Assembly (NCBI GenBank): GCA_002104935.1
Contig: MCGT01000021.1
Span: forward strand, 124,001 to 188,000
Direction of reading: 5' to 3'
DNA length: 64,000 nucleotides
DNA from: Hesseltinella vesiculosa
Lineage: Eukaryota > Mucoromycota > Mucoromycetes > Mucorales > Cunninghamellaceae
Positions 56,301-64,000 of the stretch are shown here, one piece after another. Within the stretch, counting starts at the first letter, position 1. Each line of letters starts with the position of its first letter. Made by a program: the position numbers and the translations under genes. A model generated the notes under the pieces. That model saw nothing but the letters and a program-made list of their open reading frames with translations. It made no database searches and was not told the origin of the DNA.

Positions 56301-57947
56301 GGATGTAGGCGTCTTGCACTTGGGTCATACGATCAACTCCATCCACCAAATCCTCCAAATCTTCAGTAGAGCACAGTTGCGCGCCATACACGCTCCAAAC
56401 CGTCAATCCCCCTTGACCAACGTACCCAGCAGAGAGTGCATAACCGTCCAGGGTCCAAGCCAGACAGTGCACGGAGCCAAGCTCATTCTTGTTATCATTC
56501 TTTAGCGGTCCGTCCATGCGCTGACTCGCTGAAAATGGTGAGGGCATTTTGTGGCTAAATGTCGGCGTGCTGGTATAATTGTGGATATTATATACATAGA
56601 TGGTACCACTAGTCAACGCGGGTCAGTTTGCAAGTTGCTTGGCCAATCCCTATCCTTACCTTTTTGTTCCTACAGCAATCAAAGAGAACTTGGCATTCAT
56701 GGCTATGCAGGTTGCAGGGTCGATAGGCGAATCATCGTGGAAACAGCAACCAGACCAGTGGATAGGCTCTGTAAAAGAGGGTGCGCTAGGTGCATTGGAA
56801 GATGTGCTGGCATCCGACTGAAAATGGACGTGATAAGTATCCCTGTCTCTATCAAAACCATCCTGGATATACCTTTGTTGAGCTTTTACTGCCACGACGC
56901 TGGCTGGTATTTTGGATAAAATACGCCCTTCCTTTTGAGGAGATCCATGTTGAAATATTCATCCATTTGTCGTAGTGCACATCTACGATTTGTTCTGCAG
57001 AAAGGAATGGGTTTGATCATGGCATAGATGGAGTGGTGATTTTTTTTACCATCCTCGTCTAATAAAATGCCCAGGCGTTGCTGTAGAGCAGTTTGTGTTG
57101 TGTTGGCTTGCTGAGGGTTCCACGAAATACATTGGATGGCAGGCGGTGTTTGAGTAGCAATAATCAAAGTGTCATCAGTGCATGCCCCACTTTATATGAC
57201 AATTAAAAAAAAACAAGCCAAGAAGAGAGTTAGTGATTTGTTGCATTATTTCTTGAGTAACAAGTTGAAGGGAGGAGAGCAATTTACCAAGTCACGCCCG
57301 CGTCCACGCGAATAGCCAGTCGAAATTTGATCAGCATCGTTTTGATGCCTTTTCCTTCACCTGGCCCGGTGATATTGGTGTGCTGCTGCGTTGGGAATTC
57401 AAAGTCAAACGAACGATGGTCGTAGGCTAAAATCATGTACAAAAGCAGATAATTCTTGTCGGTCTATGCAATATCACACAGTAAAAAAAAAAAAAAATCT
57501 AAGTATCCAAAGAGCTAATGGACTCGTGCATGTATTTGGGTGTATACCAGAATAACAAATGCTGAAGAGTCCGGCTTCCAGAGGATAGATCGATTATTGC
57601 CAAAGTCTTCAATATGTTTATCAGATCGTTTGACATAAGAGAGAATCGTCAATGGCTAGGTTTTTTTTAAACAAAAGAATAGAGGTGAGAATTGGCTAGG
57701 ATGGCATCACATGCTTCACATAACATATTACCCTAGTAGACCAAAGGTAGGTAGCATTGTAAGTACAGGTGAGAAAAAGGGAGGCATGGTGTGACGGCAG
57801 CATGGAGATGATGCGAGTGGAAGATGAAAAGGAGGGCGGCGAAGTCGCGTTTGTTGAATGTTGTAGTGTTTCCTTGGCAGGAGATACACTTGTTGACAAT
57901 GTGCTCGTCAGGGAGAGTTCGTTGGCTATTCCATTAATCCAATACAT
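53382..57947 (-). CDS. RIC1: RIC1, subunit of the Rab6/Ypt6 GEF complex
   Basis: Twenty exons from 57947 to 53382 sum to 3228 nt, 1075 residues: 57947-57732, 57655-57548, 57463-57288, 57189-57050, 56994-56873, 56817-56660, 56608-56284, 56216-56103, 56011-55847, 55771-55562, 55507-55237, 55179-55091, 55009-54845, 54777-54480, 54416-54322, 54260-54089, 54011-53869, 53757-53671, 53613-53526 and 53467-53382. The N-terminal half is a WD40-like propeller (MYWINGIANEL, ALSAGYVGQGGLTVWSVYGA, YIAIAGRRGLAHFNIL). The C-terminal RIC1 domain includes LYFSHALEILLHNVLEEEAE, LDVIVSCARKTEVALWDHLF and DGRLRTATSYLIILQTM. With Rgp1 it activates Ypt6/Rab6 at the Golgi for endosome-to-Golgi retrieval. Intron 17 has a GC donor (GAG|GCAAGT). 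Confidence 0.94.
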
Positions 57948-58074
57948 GATTTTGATAAAGTCAGAAACTTTGAGGAATGTTGCGAAGAGAAAGAAAGGCG
58001 CTGCTCTCCGCCCGTTTTTTTTTAAAAAAAAGAAAAAATGCGGCGATATGCCATTTTGCTTCCTTTTTACAATC
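57948..58074. promoter_or_regulatory. 127-bp divergent promoter, RIC1 / NR2C2AP
   Basis: Only 127 bp separate the two start codons. A mixed T/A tract lies in the centre (about 58014-58038). Both genes must share or overlap their control sequences. Confidence 0.6.
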
Positions 58075-58623
58075 ATGGAGAGTGTCATCGGCCCTGAGAC
58101 GAGAATCAAGTAAAAGCAGCACACGATTGTCAACAAGTAATAAATGTTTAATGGTATATTTGATGCTTTAATAGGGTGAGCTCTGTACTTAACCGCGACA
58201 CTCCTAGCTTTGGCAAACAACACTTGATTGATGGTTCAGCCGAAACTTGTTGGAATTCTGAACAGGTAAAGCAAAAAGCAATGAAATGATCCTCTCACTA
58301 TCCTCATTGTTCATTTATAGGGCCTCCCACAGCACATCCTGCTAGACTTTGGCTCGCCTGTGTTCATTCAACAAGTGATCATGACTTTCCAAGGTGGCTT
58401 CGTGGGCAAAACCTGTACTGCCCTCGGCAGCACTGCCGAGCAACCCAACGATTATCAGCTTGGTCTATCCACCTTTTACCCACAAGATATCAACTCGGAG
58501 CAGTCCTTTGCTATCGAATCGACTTCCCCAGTCCAGCGTCTCAAATTGATCTTTGAAGAAAGCACCGATTTTTATGGCCGCATCACCCTGTACAAATTAG
58601 ATATCCGAGGCACCAAGGCATAG
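58075..58623 (+). CDS. NR2C2AP-like beta-jellyroll protein
   Basis: Exons 58075-58109, 58175-58265 and 58321-58623 give 142 residues (human NR2C2AP is 139). Motifs: VSSVLNRDTPSFGKQHLIDG, ETCWNSEQGLPQHILLDFG, MTFQGGFVGKTC and the end FEESTDFYGRITLYKLDI. The fold is a discoidin-like jellyroll. In mammals it was found as a repressor partner of nuclear receptor TR4, which fungi lack, so its role here is unknown. Its stop overlaps by 27 bp the end of a possible minus-strand ORF. Confidence 0.88.
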
Positions 58624-59089
58624 TAGTGATAAAAGTTGAAAGAAATGAATCGATTTGATGCTTGTCCCTGTTCTTTGTACCTTGCCGCCAAAGAGGCAGT
58701 CAGACGAAAGAGAAGAGTATTGAAGTGGTAGCATAAGAAAGCGAAAGTAGCTCATCCATGTCCCCAACCACAACAAGCGTCCTCTCCCCAGATCAGCACC
58801 ACCAGAGGATGCTACTTGTACTTCCCAAAGGCACGATAATGTCTCTAAACCGTCTTCTAGGCTAATAGTGATATGTTGACAGAGCGAATATATGGCCAAT
58901 GTCCTGCCCAATCCAAATTAAATGATATAAGAAGATAACATGTTCTCACCTTTTCTGGGAAAAAACTGCAAAGGGTTTAGTGTTATCAAAAGGTGTTTGA
59001 AAAAAAATACGGGGGGGGGGGTGGACTTGAGCGAACACTGGCGCACTTCCTTGGTCTTGTATAACACACCATACTATGCCCATGATCAT
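58597..59089 (-). CDS. Possible spliced gene, unrecognised
   Basis: Exons 59089-58950 and 58903-58597 would encode 148 residues (MIMGIVWCVIQDQGSAPVFA, KPFAVFSQKRTLAIYSLCQH, LEDGLETLSCLWEVQVASS). The intron has a GTGAGA donor and GGGCAG acceptor and keeps phase. It starts 65 bp after the NTA1 stop on the same strand, and its 3' end overlaps NR2C2AP. I recognise no family. A C-run and an A-run inside exon 1 make the frame there fragile. It may be read-through sequence rather than a gene. Confidence 0.3.
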
Positions 59090-59153
59090 GAATTCACCGG
59101 CTTCGCCTTTTAAACAAAGAAAAAAAAACATGGTTTCCAAAACAGCGACGCTT

Positions 59154-60358
59154 TCAAATGTCTACGACCATCACACCTTCAACATCTTCAGTCAAGTAAT
59201 CCACGAGCAAGGCCTGGTCGGTGAGTTCCAGCACTGCGCTTGCCCCTGCAAATGTCGATCCTTGTCATCGGGATGGAAAAAAAGACTGAGTAAAAGATCA
59301 TGGTCGCCAAATGGTCGCCAGCCTTTTACCTCGTTCGTGACCACTTCGATTGCAGGCAACAAAGACGGTGCGGTGGCCATCGGAGCGCTTCAACAAAGGC
59401 AGCAATCTAGTTCCCCAGTAGTTGATGACTTCCTTTTCCTTGTTCACGCTCTCCGTCTTGCTTCGCAACCAGGCCATGCAGCACAAAAGTATGTCAGTCT
59501 TTTGATTGACGTGAAACTTTGCAAATTCCATGTCCCAAAAATCTGCCTTGAACTGGTATGGGTTCAGGTCCATGCAGATCCCAAAACCAATCTTGCCCAA
59601 GTCATCTACATCCATCGTTTCAAATCCTTGACCCTCGCTCGCCCATGTTTCGTCGGTTTCGTATAAAAACGCCTTTCTATAAGTCTTGAGCAACTGTCCC
59701 TGTCGGTTCACAAAGCACATGCTATTGAAATAGGTGACCTTGCCTGTAACTTCATCAGCTAAGAAAGAAAAGATGTCATATTGTGTTTCCTTGGCGCGTC
59801 CACATTTTTTTTTCTTACCGTGTCGCTCCGGGTATCCTGCAGCAATGTAACACGCCAGTCTGCGAGCTAAGTGAAGAGATTTGTCATGTACCGATCTTCG
59901 ATTATTAATTTTTGTCGTGGGTTTACCTTGTCTCTGGGCCCATTGCACGGTTGGACCAGTCATGGTATCTTCTAAGTATGGTTCGACTTCGCTCTTGGTG
60001 TGAAAGACGTAGCCTGAAAAAAAAATGTGAGCCGCCAACACTGTCTTCGTGATTTCAACTTTTTTTATATATATATTATACCATACCAGTGAATGCCATC
60101 TCGGGTAAAACTAGCACATCAATGTCACCTTGCTGATAGCTATGTAAAATAAAGCGTGCCTGATGAACATTGTGTACTATGGGAGATAGATTTCAGTCAC
60201 TTACTCAGCTAAAAGCCTATCGGCTTTTTCTATGTTACTTTCACGATCACCCCACCGCGGATTGAATTGACAACATGCTAATCATAAATGGAGATGAAAG
60301 AAAAAAGGACGTTGAGTTACTTTTCTCTATTGCCACATAAAACCTTACCTAGATGCAT
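59154..60358 (-). CDS. NTA1: N-terminal Asn/Gln amidase
   Basis: Seven exons: 60358-60349 (10 nt), 60277-60205, 60139-60087, 60013-59927, 59866-59819, 59758-59330 and 59245-59154, 263 residues. The protein is a nitrilase-fold carbon-nitrogen hydrolase. The triad is visible: Glu in VLVLPEMAFTGYVF, Lys in LKTYRKAFLYETDE and Cys in GFGICMDLNPY. The paired ending GASAVLELTDQALL is typical of the family. NTA1 deamidates N-terminal Asn and Gln to Asp and Glu, feeding the Arg/N-degron pathway. It is shorter than yeast Nta1 (about 457). The first coding exon is ten bases. Confidence 0.87.
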
Positions 60359-60680
60359 TGAGATGTGGAAGCCAAAGGAAAAAAAAAAAAAAATTCCCCG
60401 CAGTGGCCTCTTGTTTCAGAGTCAGGTGCAAGCCAAAGAGAAAAGAGCCCTAGCTAGGGTAGCGCCTCCTTGTTCTCTGCTGTGAAGTGAAGTCATTTCT
60501 TTGAATAAGTCCCAAAAGATATCCACTCTGCACACAATCACATGAAAGAGCAGTGACGAAAAAATTTCCAGACAAGGTAAAAAACGTGTCTCGTCTCGCG
60601 AGGAAAAATTATTAAGCCGAATAATAAAATAAAAAAAATTGGGTGTGATTTCCTTTCTGGCCATTTTTCTTTCACTTACC
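60359..60680. promoter_or_regulatory. Divergent promoter, NTA1 / SDR
   Basis: 322 bp between the divergent starts, with A-tracts near 60380 and 60630. No gene. Confidence 0.45.
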
Positions 60681-62048
60681 ATGTTCTTCAAAAAGAATTT
60701 CACTTTCCAAAATATCCCTGATCTTACTGGTAAGATCTGTGTCATCACTGGCTCAAACACTGGTGTAAGCTTACTAATGCCGAATACCAATGGCAGTCAG
60801 CTAAATCATCTTATGAACAACCATTTTACAGATCGGCCGTGTTTGTGCCTTGGAAATGGCAAGAAAAGGTGCCCACATGTAAGTGTGCAAGAAGCCACAG
60901 CTGAATAGAAACATATTTTATTCGTTCCTATGTTAAATTGGGTGTTGTGTAACTCTTATAGTGTGATGGCCTGTCGATCTGAAGAAAAGGCTTTGCCTGT
61001 CATTGCCGAGATCAAAAAGGAAACTGGGAACGAAAACGTCGAATTCATTGCTCTGGATCTCCTGAATCTGCAATCTGTCAAGTCCTTTGTCGAAACCTTT
61101 AAACAACGTCATACCAAACTTCATGTCTTGTTGAACAACGCTGGCGTTATGTAACCAAAAAAAAAAAAAAAAGTGAAAGTCTCGACACTCGTGTCACTGA
61201 CAAAAACCACCCTTTTCATCCTATTCAGGATGTGTCCCTTTGGTCTCAGTGATGACGGTATCGAAATTCAATTTGCCACTAACCATTTGGCCCATTTCTA
61301 CCTGACCACCGAGCTTCTTCCTATCATCGAAAACAGCGCTCCCAGCCGTATTGTCAATGTCAGTTCCATGGGCCACATTGGCGCTTTCAGTATGAACCTC
61401 GACACAATGAACGATCCTAATCAATACAGCCGCACCATCCAATACGGCAGAACCAAGGTAAATGAAAGTTCTGATGTAGATCAATGTTTCTTACTTACTC
61501 CCACCCCCAGGCCTACAACATCATGTTTACCAGAGAACTTACCAAACGCCTGCAGGAACGCGGGGTCGAGGTAAATAAGCGAGAGAGAGGGGGGGCGCGC
61601 AGGCTAGACCAAGACACGCCCTTCAACAGCCAGTGCTGATTATTATTATTTTTATGTGCCACTGGTAGAACGTCTTTGTGAATGCCAATCATCCTGGTGT
61701 GGTCCAAAGTGATTTGTCTCGCCATCTATTCGCTTTGGATGGCATTTTGACCCGTGTGTATAACTGTTTCAACATCAGCACAGAAGACGGCTCCTTGACG
61801 CAATTATACTTGGCTACCAGCCCGGAGGTTGAAGAAAAGAAGATTAAGGGTGAATACTATGTAAGCTTATTGCTCCCAAAATGTATGCTGGAAGCTTACT
61901 CTTTTTCCTGAATGCTTAGATTCCATATGGCAAGAAGAGTAGTGCTACAGCCTTTGCCACCAACGAAGATAATGCCAAACAACTCTGGGATTTCTCCATC
62001 AAACTTCTTGAAGAAAAAGTACCCGGCTACACCGCGCCTTCCATTTAA
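60681..62048 (+). CDS. Short-chain dehydrogenase (retinol dehydrogenase-like)
   Basis: Seven exons: 60681-60764, 60832-60878, 60962-61150, 61229-61457, 61511-61570, 61669-61860 and 61920-62048, 309 residues. Rossmann motif TGSNTGIGR, ACRSEEKA after beta-2, NNAGVM, NHLAHFYLT, VNVSSMGHIG (Ser) and YGRTK (the Y-x3-K catalytic pair), then NANHPGVVQSDL. The Arg after ACR suggests NADP(H). It belongs with the WWOX/RDH group of extended classical SDRs; the substrate is unknown. Confidence 0.9.
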
Positions 62049-63156
62049 CTGTGCAACTTCACCGGCTTCTCTCCCTCTCCACCACGCTCTCGAACTAACC
62101 TACCATTAAATTATAAACGTATTAAATACTGTATTACTGTGATTTAAAAATAGTCGAACTAGTACCCGACGTGAGCTGTGCATTGGTAAGCAAAATTTCG
62201 GGTGAATTTTTTTAAAGCGTGATTTTTGATCAGATCGACTTGGGTGTTTCCCTGGCCGAATCTTTCATTTTTTTAGCTGGGGGATCGAAGGTGCCAAAAC
62301 AAAAGTGATCAAAAGTTGGTTTGGTGACTTACACCAATCGACTTGATTTTTTCAGAACCATCATCATTCATGCATTTGCGCTTCCTCACGGAATACCACA
62401 TCGATCTGATCACTCAGAATGGATGCACAGAATTCTTTTTTTTTGGCTTCATTTTGAGAGAAAAAAAAAAATTGGGGGACCAATTCAATTTCCGCACCGG
62501 GTCTCAAGCTTGACCATTACACTACACCGACGGCTGTAAGGCGCATCCAAGCCCAACCTCCAACGGCTTACATTGAACTGTGCAGCCATGTAGTCCTTGG
62601 TGAGCTTTGGACAGTATCCAAAAGGATAGCCTCCCCACCAATGTGGCTACAGGACTAGACCAAGCCAAAGCCTGGCTTACTCCCAGCCTCTTCCCTTTTT
62701 TGAAAAGCGGCGTGTTTCTTCTTGGTCCGGAAAAAGTTCAAATATCCACCTTACTCTCTTCCGATGGCACCATTTTAAAGCTAGCCATCACAGCCATCTA
62801 TAGAACCAAGGAGCATGAAAAAAGGAGCAATATTGATGGTGATATGAGGGAATCTGTATCAGGCAAGGGTGAAATGAGCGTGGGCGGTCATGGCTGCCAG
62901 TCGCCCAAAGCCTGAGCGCCATTCACGTCGATCCTACAGTGTTGGGCAGTAAGCGTTCTTATTTTCTTTCTTCTTCTCTGCTGTCAATCAAGTAAATATA
63001 TTTTATTGCGAAAAAAAAAAAAAACGTGTCAATGAAAGGACGGCAAAGCAATCTTTCTCGCGAAACACGACAATTTTTTTTTGGCACATGCTGAGCAGCA
63101 CAGCCCTGAGTCCCTAAATTCGCAGCATGGACAATCCGAAAATGCAACATTGTTCT
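62049..63156. other. Convergent intergenic region with repeat copy E
   Basis: About 1.1 kb between the SDR and NPR3 3' ends. It holds repeat copy E and an ORF (62607-62915) without recognisable content. Confidence 0.5.
62219..62465 (+). repeat. Dispersed repeat family, copy E
   Basis: It starts TGATTTTTGATCAGATCGAC like the end of copy C and continues through TTTTTTAGCTGGGGGATCG, AAAAGTTGGTTTGG, CACCAATCGACTTGATTTTT and TCATTCATGCATTTGCGC. One-ended. Confidence 0.78.
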
Positions 63157-64000
63157 TTAATTCTCTGGCAAGCCAAGGGAATAATACATGGTTACTATAT
63201 GCTGTCTGTAATACTTGAGTACAAGAGCGAGTTGCTTTCGGGACACTGCTTCACGGTAGGTGATTTCATCAATGTGATGTTTGCCATCCATGTATGGCAC
63301 GAGGCGGACAAACAGATCGACGACTTCCTTGGGGGCCTTTTCATGGGCCCATTTCGCACCTTCTTCATCCGAGGGCCAAGGTACCATCAGCACCAAATAC
63401 ATGTGCAATTGCTCGACCCAGTTCTTGCGGACCAAAAAAGTAATAGCCTCGATATACAAATTGCGGGTGTCCTTGGACGGTGCGATGCGATGTAGCGGTT
63501 TTCCATACGACAGCTGGGACAAGAAGTGGCGCAGATTCAACCCTGGAATATGCACACTGAAATCGTGTTCGATGGTGGCCAAGCTAAAAAAAAAAAAAAA
63601 AGAGGTAAGATGAGATGAAAAATGTGGAGGTATTGCCAACTTACTCGTTTAATTTGGCCTGCTGAGACAAAACATAAATGTTGCGAGGATGGATAGGATG
63701 GATCAATTTCGCTTTTTGCCAATAGATTAGATGAGCAGCTAGGCGATAAATCTGTGCAAGAGAGCAATCCAAAATCAAATGCAGCTCTTGCAGGCTAAGA
63801 TAAAAAAAAAAGGAGATCAGCCAAAGTCTAGACGTCTTTTTGCTCCTGGTCGATTTCTTTTTTGTCTTACGTTTGGGTAGGAGTGAGGATTTGAATAAGC
63901 TGTACCAGGCTGGGGCTAGCATCCAGGGGCATGTTTTTGAGGATTTCTTCGGGGTCTTCCAAGAGTAGAAGGGTGTGGTAGGGGCAGAGCACAGGGTAGT
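63157..64000 (-). CDS. NPR3: Nitrogen permease regulator NPR3/NPRL3 (3' part)
   Basis: Exons from beyond 64000 to 63871, 63794-63645 and 63583-63157 (stop). Seen: YPVLCPYHTLLLLEDPEEIL, LHLILDCSLAQIYRLAAHLI, NIYVLSQQAKLN and, near the C-terminus, LVPYMDGKHHIDEITYREAV. The last block is the winged-helix end characteristic of NPRL3. With NPRL2 and IML1 it forms GATOR1/SEACIT, the GTPase-activating complex that turns off TORC1 on amino-acid shortage. The 5' half is outside the window. Confidence 0.88.

Noticed and set aside
62607..62915. Plus-strand ORF of 102 codons
   Set aside because: Non-ATG start in the track frame, no recognisable domain, next to a decayed repeat.

Overview
The window comes from a fungus, most probably an early-diverging one (Mucoromycota, Mucorales-like). 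The evidence is inference from content. The genes are compact and intron-rich, with introns of about 48-120 nt, often with a T-run just before the AG. Intergenic DNA is A/T-rich with long poly-A/poly-T tracts. The gene set mixes classical fungal genes (NUM1-type cortical anchor, Pex23/24-type DysF protein, ThrE/PRM10 exporter, NPR3, NTA1, RIC1, CCR4-NOT NOT4) with genes often lost in yeasts (CYRI/FAM49, a WGR-PARP, NR2C2AP, TTC1). The middle holds relics of Helitron, TnpB/Fanzor-like and zinc-knuckle elements of a kind I associate with Mucorales. The species cannot be named from this alone.

Layout. 1-32.8 kb is a gene-rich arm: an ENOD93-like mitochondrial protein, a ThrE exporter, a C2H2 factor, TTC1, NOT4, a DysF peroxin, nitronate monooxygenase, NCS-1, COQ1-type prenyl diphosphate synthase, a WGR-PARP, a 1702-residue NUM1-like protein, a PPR protein, a four-helix membrane protein and biotin synthase. 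32.9-45.1 kb is a gene-poor repeat island. It contains an element with about 230-bp terminal inverted repeats, two giant palindromes sharing a core, a MER3/HFM1 helicase pseudogene, Helitron and TnpB/Fanzor-like relics, and an 87-bp satellite of 14 monomers that runs into the stop codon of a zinc-knuckle gene. 46-64 kb is gene-rich again: CYRI, a DapA-family aldolase, Ras, a CorA/Mnr2 Mg transporter, RIC1, NR2C2AP, NTA1, an SDR and the 3' part of NPR3/NPRL3.

Functional threads are only loose, as usual for a fungal chromosome: signalling and cytoskeleton (NCS-1, CYRI, Ras, NUM1), mitochondrial metabolism (COQ1, BIO2, PPR, ENOD93-like), mRNA and protein turnover (NOT4, NTA1), trafficking (RIC1) and nutrient signalling (NPR3). 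Several genes share short divergent promoters. Exon models were built by hand from conserved protein sequence, GT/GC-AG sites and phase. Every model called complete adds up to a multiple of three. Most notable: five well-supported GC-AG introns in three genes; 17 degenerate repeats in the NUM1-like protein, the last five exactly 41 residues each; RFX/Crt1-type X-boxes upstream of the PARP and biotin synthase genes; the satellite/palindrome island; and a dispersed inverted-repeat family with five copies in 64 kb.
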